Source: Clostridiales bacterium DTU073 (lineage in GTDB: Bacteria > Bacillota > Peptococcia > DRI-13 > DTU073). From it: 50,908 nucleotides of DNA. The first letter of the stretch is position 1; the number at the start of each line of letters is the position of its first letter. Below the pieces are notes generated by a model that searched no databases, was not told where the DNA came from, and saw nothing but the letters and a program-made list of their open reading frames with translations. The stretch covers positions 66,779 through 117,686 of the forward strand of contig LFSF01000028.1 of assembly GCA_001512665.1 (NCBI GenBank). The letters are read 5' to 3'. Position numbers and translations under genes: made by a program. Below are positions 1 through 8,369 of the stretch, in pieces.

Positions 1-1971
1 GCCGAAGAGGAAGCAAGAAAGAAGGCTGAAGAAGAGGCCAGACGTAAAGCGGAAGAAGAAGCAAAGAAAAATTTTGAAGTAAATGCAGAAAAAGCAGGAA
101 AAGTTGAAACATATGGCGAAGATATAATAGAAAAAAAATTATCTGAAGATTTACCAAAAGAGAACAAAAAAATAGAGTCGGCTGATATTTCCGATGATAT
201 TTTAAAAGACAGGATTATATCTAAGCAGAATAGAGAGGTTAGACACTTGAGAAACACATCTGTGCAGGAAAAGATAAAGGAATTAAAAGTAAGATTAGCC
301 AATAAAAAAGTTAGATTGGGAGCTGTATTGGTTGAGACAGGCTTGCTTTCCGAAGAGAATTTAGAAGCAGCTTTAAAAATACAAAAAGAAACAAAGCATA
401 GATTAGGGGAAATCCTTGTTGATAACGGTCTGGTGCAAGAAAGTGATATGGTCACTATTTTAAGTGAGCTAATGGGATTTCCTTATGTAGAACTTAGTAC
501 TATGCTTCTTGACCCGAAAATTCCGGCTTTAATCAAAGAAAGTCTTGCCAGAAAGCATGTCTTGATACCTTTAAAAATAGAAAATGGACGACTGGCAGTA
601 GCTATGTCGGATCCTCTTAACGTTTACGCGATTGATGATATTAGAATATCAACAGGGTATGGGGTAATTCCTTACATAGCCGGTAAAAGAGATATTCTTA
701 AAGCTATTGAGCTTTATTATGGTCAACAAAGCACCGAAGAAGCTGTCGAAGATTTGATGAAGGAATTGGATACCGAAGAAATTAAAAATCTTGACAAAGA
801 AACACTTAGCGAGATTAATAATGCGCCGTTGGTACGTTTAGTAAATTCTTTGTTGAGACAAGCAGTAGTTATGAAGGCTAGTGACGTCCATATTGAGCCT
901 TTTGAAAACTATGTCAGGGTACGTTTTAGAATTGATGGTGATTTGCAGGAAATAATGTCTTTAGATATTAATACACATGCTGCCGTTGTGGCGAGAATCA
1001 AGATAATGGGCAAAATGGATATCGCTGAAAAACGTATTCCACAAGATGGACGGGTAGGGATAAAATTAGAGGATCGTCGTATTGATTTGCGTCTTTCTAC
1101 TTTGCCCACTACCTATGGTGAAAAAATAGTTATTAGAATACTGGACAGAGAAAATGTCTTTATTCATAAAAGCCAATTAGGGTTTACACCGACAAATATT
1201 GAACGTTTGAATAAGATTATCCGGTATCCTTATGGAATTATACTTGTAACAGGTCCGACGGGATCCGGGAAAACAAGTACTCTTTACACGATATTGTCAG
1301 AATTAAACAAAGTTAACCGAAATATTATTACTGTTGAAGATCCGATTGAATTTAAAATAAGTGGTCTTAACCAAGTTCAGGTAAATCCCAAAGCGAATCT
1401 GACCTTTGCCTCCGGTCTCAGAGCAATTCTTAGACAAGACCCTGATATAATTATGATAGGAGAAATCAGAGACGTTGAAACAGTTGAGATTGCAGTAAGG
1501 GCAGCTATTACCGGGCATTTGGTTTTGAGCACAATCCATACAAATGATACAGCTTCGACAGTTGTTCGGTTAATTGATATGGGTATTGAGCCTTATCTTA
1601 TCTCTAGTTCTGTAGTGGGAATTATAGCCCAGAGGTTAGTAAAGAAGATTTGCTTGGATTGTAAGGAGGAATATTATCCTACCGAGGATGAAAGAAAGCT
1701 TTTGGGTATAGATGAATCTGTTCTCCTTTATACCGGACGTGGTTGCCCCACATGTAATAACATAGGTTATAAAGGGAGATCAGCTATCGCCGAAATAATG
1801 CAAATTAATTCAGAAATAAAGGCATTAATAGATCAGGGAAAAAACACTGCAGAAATTAAACGGGCAGCCAAAGCACAAGGCATGATAGATTTACAGGAAA
1901 ACTGTAGAGAATTAGTACTTAATGGTGTTACTACCATTGACGAATATATTAGAAATACCTATATCTTTTAG
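1..1971 (+). CDS. pilB: Type IV pilus assembly ATPase PilB, 5'-partial
   Basis: This is the hexameric cytoplasmic ATPase that powers pilus extension. The reading frame is open from base 1, so the gene starts outside the window. A TTG at 247 with an AGAGAGG sequence before it could be mistaken for the start, but 82 in-frame codons precede it, opening with a low-complexity Ala/Glu/Lys/Arg stretch that looks like a charged helix. A GSPII_E/MshEN-type N-domain follows (motif RLGAVLVETGLL). Then come Walker A GPTGSGKTS near residue 418 of the visible protein, Walker B DPDIIMIGEIRD near 480-490, and a CxxC pair (CLDC near 551, CPTC near 582) that binds zinc in this family. pilC follows 14 nt downstream. 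The family call is secure. What lies further upstream in the same protein cannot be seen. Confidence 0.95.
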   Translation, partial: AEEEARKKAEEEARRKAEEEAKKNFEVNAEKAGKVETYGEDIIEKKLSEDLPKENKKIESADISDDILKDRIISKQNREVRHLRNTSVQEKIKELKVRLANKKVRLGAVLVETGLLSEENLEAALKIQKETKHRLGEILVDNGLVQESDMVTILSELMGFPYVELSTMLLDPKIPALIKESLARKHVLIPLKIENGRLAVAMSDPLNVYAIDDIRISTGYGVIPYIAGKRDILKAIELYYGQQSTEEAVEDLMKELDTEEIKNLDKETLSEINNAPLVRLVNSLLRQAVVMKASDVHIEPFENYVRVRFRIDGDLQEIMSLDINTHAAVVARIKIMGKMDIAEKRIPQDGRVGIKLEDRRIDLRLSTLPTTYGEKIVIRILDRENVFIHKSQLGFTPTNIERLNKIIRYPYGIILVTGPTGSGKTSTLYTILSELNKVNRNIITVEDPIEFKISGLNQVQVNPKANLTFASGLRAILRQDPDIIMIGEIRDVETVEIAVRAAITGHLVLSTIHTNDTASTVVRLIDMGIEPYLISSSVVGIIAQRLVKKICLDCKEEYYPTEDERKLLGIDESVLLYTGRGCPTCNNIGYKGRSAIAEIMQINSEIKALIDQGKNTAEIKRAAKAQGMIDLQENCRELVLNGVTTIDEYIRNTYIF

Positions 1972-1985
1972 GAGGAGAGTGTCGT

Positions 1986-3197
1986 ATGGCTGTATATTCT
2001 TATGAGGCCGTAAGCAGTTCAGGCAAAATAGTGAGAAGTACATATGAGGCTGCCGATCGTGAGGGCGTTTTAGAAATGCTTAAGGAAAAAAATCTATACC
2101 CCGTTAAAATTGATTTAGCTACGGGTATAGAAATTAAGACTAAATTTGCTCGTCATCGTACTACTATAAATACAAGAGATATTGCCTTCTTTTGTCGTCA
2201 GGTTTCAGCTCTTCTTGATGCAGGTATTCCTATTGCAGATGCCTTAAGTATTATAAGTCAACAGATCGCAAATAAAAAACTGCAAACTGCTGTTGCCGAA
2301 ATCTCCGATGAGGTACAAACCGGTATTTCTTTTTCCGAAGCAATGAAGAAGCAGGGGGTATTCCCAGATCTTCTGGTACACATGATTGCTTCCGGAGAGG
2401 TCAGCGGTACGCTGAATTTCGTTATGCGTCGTATGGCTGAGGATTATGAAAAAGAATATAGTATGAAGAAAAAGATATCCGGAGCTATGGTTTATCCTAT
2501 TTTGATTATGGTTGTAGCTATTTGTGCTGTTGTTTTTGTTATTACATCTGTATTGCCGAGATTTGTAGCCATGTTTGAAAGTTCCGGTGTTGAGCTTCCT
2601 TTGGCAACACAGATGTTGATTAATTTAAGCGAATTTATTCGGGGCAACTGGTTATTACTTTTGCTAGCGTTGGGTTTAATGGTTTATTTCCTGATTCGTT
2701 TTGTACGTACATCTGAAGGTAGGTTTTGGCTGGATTCACTCAAACTTAAACTTCCAATAATAGGTGGGCTTAATAAAAAAATCATCTCTGCCAGATTCAC
2801 ACGTACTCTTTCCAGTCTTCTTAAGAGTGGAATTCCTTTGATGCAATCTTTGGAATATGTAGCAGCTGTGGTTGGAAATAAAATTATAAGAGGAAAAATT
2901 ATTAATATTAAAGAGGATATTAGTAAAGGGGCTAATCTGACGGATTCTGTGCGGAAGGCTAAATTCTTTGAGCCGGTTCTTATACATATGGTGAAAATTG
3001 GGGAAGATTCCGGAAAGTTAGATGAAGTTATGGAAAACACGGCACGAATCTATGACGATGAAGTAGACTCTTCGGTGCAAGGGCTTACTTCAATTATTGA
3101 GCCTTTGATGATTATTTTTATGGCGGTTGTTGTTGGAGCTTTGGTATTTGCTATTATTTCGCCTATGTTTGATATGGCTCAAACGTTGGAAATGTAA
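1986..3197 (+). CDS. pilC: Type IV pilus inner-membrane platform protein PilC
   Basis: PilC is the polytopic membrane platform that couples PilB to pilin insertion. The 403-residue length is normal for the family. It has two T2SSF domains: the first with DIAFFCRQVSALLDAGIP near residue 65, the second with RFTRTLSSLLKSGIPLMQSL near residue 265. Hydrophobic membrane segments lie near residues 170-195, 220-240 and 370-395. The ATG has a GGAGGAGAG ribosome binding site and sits 14 nt after pilB, so the two are co-transcribed. The next gene begins 100 nt downstream behind a candidate promoter. Confidence 0.95.
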   Translation: MAVYSYEAVSSSGKIVRSTYEAADREGVLEMLKEKNLYPVKIDLATGIEIKTKFARHRTTINTRDIAFFCRQVSALLDAGIPIADALSIISQQIANKKLQTAVAEISDEVQTGISFSEAMKKQGVFPDLLVHMIASGEVSGTLNFVMRRMAEDYEKEYSMKKKISGAMVYPILIMVVAICAVVFVITSVLPRFVAMFESSGVELPLATQMLINLSEFIRGNWLLLLLALGLMVYFLIRFVRTSEGRFWLDSLKLKLPIIGGLNKKIISARFTRTLSSLLKSGIPLMQSLEYVAAVVGNKIIRGKIINIKEDISKGANLTDSVRKAKFFEPVLIHMVKIGEDSGKLDEVMENTARIYDDEVDSSVQGLTSIIEPLMIIFMAVVVGALVFAIISPMFDMAQTLEM

Positions 3198-3245
3198 AGA
3201 ACATTATTTATTTAAAACTATGAAGGGGGGTAGATAGGGAAAAAT

Positions 3246-3274
3246 TGTCTATAATCTTTATTATATTTATAACA
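3246..3274 (+). promoter_or_regulatory. Candidate sigma-A promoter for the prepilin genes
   Basis: A TTGTCT -35 box (3246-3251) and a TATAAC -10 box (3269-3274) are 17 bp apart in the only sizeable gap after pilC. Transcription would start near 3281, just before the AAGGAGG ribosome binding site of the first prepilin. A separate promoter would fit the need for far more pilin than assembly ATPase. Motif reading only; A+T-rich DNA gives false hits. Confidence 0.4.
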
Positions 3275-3297
3275 ATTCTAAATAAGGAGGAAAAAAG

Positions 3298-3789
3298 ATG
3301 TTAACAAAATTAACCAAAATATTAAAATCTCAAAAAGGCTTCACATTGATTGAATTAATGACAGTCTTGATTATCTTGGGGGTAATTTTAGGCATCGGTG
3401 TACCGCGCTATTTACAGGTACAGGCTAAAGCGGAGTGGGAAGCAGATGTTTCTACAATCAGAAATTTTGCTAAAGCGGCGGAAACATATGCTGCTTCAAT
3501 AAATGAGTATAATCAGGGAGTTACAATAGAGGACTTAATTGATGCCGGCCTTATTGACGGTGGAATTGTTTTAAACAGAAAATCAGGAGGAGAAAACAAT
3601 ACATCGGTTAAAAACAAAGGTGAGGAAGGGGAGCAAAATGTAACCGCACATAACGGTGTGAAATTTACATTTAACAACCAATCAGGCAGAGTTAATAATC
3701 TTAGTAATGTAATACAAGCTATGATTGGGAATCCTCCTTATGGAAGTGGTCCTGTGTTCCCGGAAGATACAGCACCTGTAAATTGGTAG
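3298..3789 (+). CDS. pilA: Type IV prepilin, first of three tandem paralogues
   Basis: A 163-residue class III prepilin. A short basic leader ends at the prepilin peptidase site KG|FTLIE (G15, F16), and the Glu at +5 is present. A roughly 22-residue hydrophobic helix follows (LMTVLIILGVILGIGVPRYL). The polar C-terminal half starts with AKAEWEADVSTIRNFAKAAE. The N-terminal 60 residues are almost the same as in the next two genes, while the C-terminal parts diverge in length and sequence. That is the usual pattern for pilin paralogues, in which the helix packs in the filament core and the head is exposed. It has its own strong AAGGAGG site. Being first, it may be the major subunit, which is an inference. 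Confidence 0.9.
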   Translation: MLTKLTKILKSQKGFTLIELMTVLIILGVILGIGVPRYLQVQAKAEWEADVSTIRNFAKAAETYAASINEYNQGVTIEDLIDAGLIDGGIVLNRKSGGENNTSVKNKGEEGEQNVTAHNGVKFTFNNQSGRVNNLSNVIQAMIGNPPYGSGPVFPEDTAPVNW

Positions 3790-3827
3790 ATTGGACAAGA
3801 TAACATTTTATCAAAGCATTAGTTTGT

Positions 3828-3849
3828 CTGGGGAGGGAATCCTCCCCGG
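3828..3849 (+). promoter_or_regulatory. GC-rich intergenic hairpin without U-tract between prepilins 1 and 2
   Basis: GGGGAGG (3830-3836), a GAAT loop and CCTCCCC (3841-3847) form a perfect 7-bp stem, extended by a G-T and a C-G pair. It is followed by GGCAACAT rather than a run of T, so it is a poor intrinsic terminator. A stem of this kind could protect the 3' end of the first pilin message or mark a processing site, giving more of pilin 1 than of pilins 2 and 3. Confidence 0.55.
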
Positions 3850-3910
3850 CAACATATCTATCTTAATCTAATATATAAGAACTAATTATTTTTTAAGGAG
3901 AAGAACTATT

Positions 3911-4321
3911 ATGTTAGGCAAATTAAGAAAAATGTTATATAACCAAAAAGGTTTTACTTTGGTCGAGTTAATGACTGTGCTGATTATTTTGGGCGTCATT
4001 TTAGGAATCGGTGTGCCTAGGTATTTAAAGATTCAAGCAAAAGCACAATGGGATGCTGATGCTACGACAATTGAAAACTTTGCTAGGGCTGCCCAAGTAT
4101 ATGCTACTCAGAGAAATGATTTCAGTCCTGTAAAAATTAATGCGGTTTTAATTCAAAAGGGATTAATTGATGGAGATATTGAATTAAGTAGTAAAAAGGA
4201 AAAAATTAAGGATTTGACATCCGGTACTAATGATAAACAATTTGAATTTGTAGATGGGGAAGTAAGTAATTTAACTCAAATAACTGAATCATTAATTGGT
4301 AAGGATCCATATGAAAATTAA
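3911..4321 (+). CDS. Type IV prepilin, second of three tandem paralogues
   Basis: A 136-residue class III prepilin with leader MLGKLRKMLYNQKG, cleavage site G|FTLVE and a helix nearly identical to its two neighbours. The head region (from about residue 55) is shorter and more charged than in the first copy, and it has no cysteines, so the disulfide-bounded D-region of proteobacterial pilins is absent. An AAGGAGAAG ribosome binding site precedes the ATG. It is either an alternative or a minor subunit of the same pilus. Confidence 0.88.
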   Translation: MLGKLRKMLYNQKGFTLVELMTVLIILGVILGIGVPRYLKIQAKAQWDADATTIENFARAAQVYATQRNDFSPVKINAVLIQKGLIDGDIELSSKKEKIKDLTSGTNDKQFEFVDGEVSNLTQITESLIGKDPYEN

Positions 4322-4368
4322 TTAGGCGTTTGTTATTTTGAAAAAGGTTAGAAAGGGGATCGCAAGGT

Positions 4369-4809
4369 ATGCTCTATAAATTAAGAAAATTATTAATAGG
4401 AAACAAGGGCTTTACTTTGATTGAGCTAATGACCGTATTGATAATTTTAGGCGTAGTTTTAGCTATTGGTGTTCCCCGCTATACGAAGTTTCAAGCACAG
4501 GCAGAGTATGATGCAGATGTAGCAAGGATAAAAAGCTTGGCTAAACAGGCGGAAATGTATGCTGTGAGAAATGACGACTATACCGATAAGACGATCTCAT
4601 TTTTAACAAATAATAATGTGATCAATGATATTGATTTAGAAAGAAGGAATGACGGTTCCGGTAATTCAGTAAAAAATACTGATAATAAAACAATATCTCA
4701 AGTAAAGGGTTCAGCAACTTTTAAATTTAATGCAGATATAGGCTGTGTGACAGAAGACAGCATTAATGATGTTATTTTTGACTTAATTGGCAAACCACCA
4801 ATTGAATAA
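4369..4809 (+). CDS. Type IV prepilin, third of three tandem paralogues
   Basis: A 146-residue class III prepilin. The leader MLYKLRKLLIGNKG is followed by G|FTLIE with Glu at +5, then the hydrophobic helix LMTVLIILGVVLAIGVPRYT. The head is rich in Asn and Asp and contains a single Cys near the C-terminus (GCVTED). The GAAAGGGGAT ribosome binding site lies just upstream, and pilM follows 33 nt later. The three copies most likely arose by tandem duplication followed by head divergence. Confidence 0.88.
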   Translation: MLYKLRKLLIGNKGFTLIELMTVLIILGVVLAIGVPRYTKFQAQAEYDADVARIKSLAKQAEMYAVRNDDYTDKTISFLTNNNVINDIDLERRNDGSGNSVKNTDNKTISQVKGSATFKFNADIGCVTEDSINDVIFDLIGKPPIE

Positions 4810-4842
4810 AAATACCTTCCTAAATTTTGGAGGAATCAAATT

Positions 4843-5826
4843 ATGTTAAAAAAACAAACATTGTCATTTGATATTGGGACAAATTTGACTAAGGTAGTGA
4901 TAGGTAAAGGGAATGCTAACAAAGTAGTAATAAAAGAAGCTTTTTCTTTTCCTACACCTATGGGGACTGTAGAAGATGGGCAAATAGTAGATTCTGCAGT
5001 TTTAAAACAGGAAATATTAAAAAAGCTTGATGAAAAAAACATTTTTACGGAAAAAGCTGTTTTTACCCTTGCCAGTACTAAAGCGATAATGCGTGAATTA
5101 ACCCTACCCTATGTCAACGAAAAGAAGATGGAAGCGATGGTACCATATGAATTGCCCAAGCATTTACCGATTAGCGTTGAAAATTATGTAATAAAACATT
5201 TAACCCTTGATGTTTTTAAAGAAGATAATATTAAAAAATCACGTATACTTGTGATCGCTTTGCCGAAACAATTAGTTAAAAAGTATTGGGATTTATGCAT
5301 CGATTTGGAAATAGAACCTATTGTTATGACTTTACATGGAATTGGAGCCGGTGGGTTTTTCCAGCAAAAGTCAGAGGTTACTGGAGAACCCGAAACTGTA
5401 GCTTTGATTGACTTAGGAAATTCTAGTATTAATTGTAATATTATCAGTAACGGTAAGCTTGTCTTTAATCGGATTATTTCAACGGTAGGGATGAAAACAA
5501 ATCTTGAAAAGCTTGCCAATATTGATAAAGATCTGTCACCTACAAACTACGAAAAGATTGTAAAGGATGCATTCGATAAATGGCTCGATGAAATTAAATT
5601 GGTATTTAGGTTCTATTATTCCTTAAAAGGTAGGAGTGAAATTGAAAGAGTAGTGCTCTTAGGGGGGGCTTCTAATATTAAAGATATCGCCCTTTATTTT
5701 GAAGATAAATTAGAGAAAACGACGATGGTTTTACAGGATAATGGCAGAATTATTTATAAAGGCAATGATGACGATTTTAAATTAAACCAATATTTTAATG
5801 CGGCTAGCGCATTATCATTGAGTTAA
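4843..5826 (+). CDS. pilM: Type IV pilus assembly protein PilM
   Basis: PilM is an actin-like cytoplasmic ATPase that binds the N-terminal tail of PilN and links the PilNO membrane complex to the motor. The 327-residue protein begins with the phosphate-1 type motif SFDIGTNLTKVVIG and has further actin-fold signatures: VALIDLGNSSINCNII near residue 187 and VVLLGGASNIKDI near 270. It has a GGAGG ribosome binding site and lies in the canonical pilM-pilN-pilO order. Confidence 0.9.
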   Translation: MLKKQTLSFDIGTNLTKVVIGKGNANKVVIKEAFSFPTPMGTVEDGQIVDSAVLKQEILKKLDEKNIFTEKAVFTLASTKAIMRELTLPYVNEKKMEAMVPYELPKHLPISVENYVIKHLTLDVFKEDNIKKSRILVIALPKQLVKKYWDLCIDLEIEPIVMTLHGIGAGGFFQQKSEVTGEPETVALIDLGNSSINCNIISNGKLVFNRIISTVGMKTNLEKLANIDKDLSPTNYEKIVKDAFDKWLDEIKLVFRFYYSLKGRSEIERVVLLGGASNIKDIALYFEDKLEKTTMVLQDNGRIIYKGNDDDFKLNQYFNAASALSLS

Positions 5827-5842
5827 GGGCAGGTGAAAGTTA

Positions 5843-6412
5843 GTGCCTAAAATTAATTTTTTTACACCCTTTCAAGAAGAAAAAGAGCCATCACCACTTC
5901 AAAGTAAACCAATGATTATTTTATTTGTTATTCTTTTAGCTGTAGTGTCTTATGCAGCTTTGCAAGGTTGGGTGTATTATTTGGAAAAGGATTTAGCGGT
6001 TAAAGAGCAAGAGCTGAATTCTGTAAAAACAACACAATTAGATGAAGTTATACAGGCAAAAAGAAAGGTAAATGAACAAGTAAATTATCAGCAGTTGGCT
6101 GATAGAATTCAACAGGAAATAAAGAGAAAAGATTTTGTTAAGTTGCAATTAATCGAAAAGATACTGGAAACCGTCCCGCAAAACCTGTATTTCCAAGATT
6201 TCAGTCTGGACAGAAATCAATGGCGTTTGTTAGGATTCGCCGATTCTCGTCAAACTATTGCTAAATTTGAGTACAATTTAAAAAGAAGTGGGCTTGTTGA
6301 CAGAATTGCGATAGATAATATTAATACCGCTATTATAGAAAACGCCGGCGAAATGTTTATCTTTAATATGGATGGAACTTTTTCTCAGGGGGTGGTAGAA
6401 CATGAAAATTAA
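5843..6412 (+). CDS. pilN: Type IV pilus assembly protein PilN
   Basis: A bitopic membrane protein of the pilus alignment subcomplex. The GTG start at 5843 follows an AGGTGAAAG ribosome binding site. The N-terminal tail PKINFFTPFQEE matches the PilN INL-type motif that docks in PilM. One membrane helix follows (about residues 25-48), then a coiled coil and a ferredoxin-like PilN domain (VPQNLYFQDFSLDRNQWRL). It overlaps pilO by 11 nt, indicating translational coupling. Confidence 0.85.
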   Translation: MPKINFFTPFQEEKEPSPLQSKPMIILFVILLAVVSYAALQGWVYYLEKDLAVKEQELNSVKTTQLDEVIQAKRKVNEQVNYQQLADRIQQEIKRKDFVKLQLIEKILETVPQNLYFQDFSLDRNQWRLLGFADSRQTIAKFEYNLKRSGLVDRIAIDNINTAIIENAGEMFIFNMDGTFSQGVVEHEN

Positions 6413-7529
6413 TGAAAAGGAGAAGTTATTACTCACAGTTATGGCAATAGTCTTAGTCGGAGTCTTTTACTTCATGTTTTTATTGCCTCCGGTATGGGAA
6501 AAGGCACAAGATTTAAAGGCAGCTAAGATTCAAATGGACAAGGATATATTAGAAGCGAAGGAAGTAATTGGGCAAAGTGATTTGGTTAATGAACAGTATA
6601 AAGAGTTAAATGCCAGAATACTTTCTTTTTGTGAAAAGTTTTTTCCTAAATTAGAGCAAGAACGAATGATCTTAATTATAGATCAATTACTAGCTGAATC
6701 CGGTCTGACCGGAAATGAAATTGTTTTTAATGATGCTGTTAATTTAGGGCAGGAAATTTATGTGCCTGAAAAAGTAGCCGATATTAAATCATTGGATGAT
6801 TTACCCAGTCAGATAGTAAATATTGGATATTCCGGTTCATTTAGTTCATTATTGAATTTTTTAGGTAAAGTTAATAATTATAGTAGAAAAATATTAGTTA
6901 ATAAAGTAAATTTGATCAATTCCAGTACGAAAAATAATGTAAGTAACTTAACGGGAAGTGTTGTTTTAGAGTTTTATGCAATTCCCTCATTTATGAAAGA
7001 TACAATTGCTGCTTTAACTTGGGAAGAGGACGAAGATGAGATTGGCGTTATTAGTGACCCTTTTTCCGGAGCAAGTTTAATCGATTCTGTTTTAGGACCT
7101 TCAGAAATAGCTTGTGATTTTGTTTTGACTGTGAAACCAATTACTGCTGACTTACCTACGATTGTAATGGGTTTAGATGCGGATATCTCTGCTGATAGTT
7201 TTGTTTTTGCAGACAGTCCTGGTGTAGAGGATGTTGAATTAAGATTGTTTATGGAGGATGGTAAATATCTCTGTTCATATAAGGCCGGTAATGAAAGCTA
7301 TCCTCATAATAATTCTGATAAAGTTGAAATACCTTTTGCTACCGGTAATCAAAGAATAACAATGAAGATTTTCAGTACTCCTCGTACAGGTGAGCAGGAC
7401 CAAAGCGGTGCGAATTTAAGTATATATAATGAAACTGATCTTCCTCTTTATGTGCAAATAATAAACGATGATGAATTATTGCCGAGGGTCAATATTGTGG
7501 AGCAAACGAGCAATGTTATTGTTGAGTAA
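6402..7529 (+). CDS. pilO: PilO-like pilus assembly protein with extra C-terminal domain
   Basis: PilO pairs with PilN in the alignment complex. The first 200 residues fit the family: a short cytoplasmic tail, one membrane helix (residues 10-30), a coiled coil, then a PilO core in which IVNIGYSGSFSSLLNFLGKV near residue 137 is the recognisable motif. At 375 residues it is much longer than the usual 180-220. The additional 150 residues at the C-terminus read as beta-rich and acidic, with no recognised family. The position after pilN supports the assignment; the role of the extension is unknown. Confidence 0.8.
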   Translation: MKINEKEKLLLTVMAIVLVGVFYFMFLLPPVWEKAQDLKAAKIQMDKDILEAKEVIGQSDLVNEQYKELNARILSFCEKFFPKLEQERMILIIDQLLAESGLTGNEIVFNDAVNLGQEIYVPEKVADIKSLDDLPSQIVNIGYSGSFSSLLNFLGKVNNYSRKILVNKVNLINSSTKNNVSNLTGSVVLEFYAIPSFMKDTIAALTWEEDEDEIGVISDPFSGASLIDSVLGPSEIACDFVLTVKPITADLPTIVMGLDADISADSFVFADSPGVEDVELRLFMEDGKYLCSYKAGNESYPHNNSDKVEIPFATGNQRITMKIFSTPRTGEQDQSGANLSIYNETDLPLYVQIINDDELLPRVNIVEQTSNVIVE

Positions 7530-7549
7530 AATGAAGGAGGGGGAATAAA

Positions 7550-8356
7550 ATGCGTCTGCTTAAAGAAAAAGCGGGGTTTATTCTAGTAGAATTGATTATT
7601 GCTACAGCTATACTTGCTGCTGTAATTCCCCTTTCTAAGTTTTTTATGGATACAATTAGAGCCAGTAATGAGACAAAGATTCAACAAACTGCTAACCACA
7701 TAGCTCAACAGTATTTAGAGGAATATAAAGCAAAGGATATGAATGAAATAACGGCTATTACTAATCAGGTCGAGATTGTTAATGGTAAAGAATATAAGGT
7801 AAGTGTGGCTCTAGAATGGCTTCCTATAGAAATTAAGGGGCTTTTAGGAACAGTTACTATCTCTAAAGATACAGAAAGTGGTATCGATATAGAACTGTCT
7901 AGTTTAGCAGAAGGCAGCCCCAGAAAATATCATTGTCTTTCCGGAAGCAGTCACACGCTTAAATTTGAACCTCTTGGTAGTAGGAGTTGTATGAAATGGG
8001 GTACCAACGAACCCGGGGTTGAACTTCCTAATATTGCGGACGAGCCCAAGCAAAAACAATTGAACTTAATTGTGATTGACAATCCTAGTATAGAAGTCAA
8101 TATCAAGAATCGTACGAAAATAGAGCAATTACTTATTAACAAAACGGAAATAAAACCTGACAGTGAAGCCTCAAATTTCAAGATATATGTTGAAGAAGAT
8201 TTGGAAAATGATGCCGAAATTAACACTGATGTTATAATTCGTGATACTGAGCAAGTTGGTCAAAATGAATTGGGTGTCAATATTATTGTAACGGTTAATG
8301 ATGCCGATAATCATGAACTTGTCAAAATAGCCGAAACAAGAAAAATAGAATGGTGA
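7550..8356 (+). CDS. Prepilin-like minor pilin (PilV-type)
   Basis: A 268-residue protein with a short leader ending at AG|FILVE, so the prepilin peptidase site and Glu at +5 are kept, followed by a hydrophobic helix (LIIATAILAAVIPLSKFFMD). The middle carries two cysteines about 18 residues apart (HCLSGSS and SCMKWG). It has a GAAGGAGGGGG ribosome binding site. The block of three single minor pilins after pilMNO is typical of tip/priming pseudopilins that start pilus assembly. The exact PilV/PilI equivalence is inferred. Confidence 0.75.
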   Translation: MRLLKEKAGFILVELIIATAILAAVIPLSKFFMDTIRASNETKIQQTANHIAQQYLEEYKAKDMNEITAITNQVEIVNGKEYKVSVALEWLPIEIKGLLGTVTISKDTESGIDIELSSLAEGSPRKYHCLSGSSHTLKFEPLGSRSCMKWGTNEPGVELPNIADEPKQKQLNLIVIDNPSIEVNIKNRTKIEQLLINKTEIKPDSEASNFKIYVEEDLENDAEINTDVIIRDTEQVGQNELGVNIIVTVNDADNHELVKIAETRKIEW

Positions 8357-8369
8357 GGGTGATAAGGAA

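Noticed and set aside
247-1971. pilB starting at TTG 247
   Set aside because: The frame is open for 82 codons upstream to the window edge and the upstream stretch reads as protein, so 247 is unlikely to be the true start despite the AGAGAGG before it.
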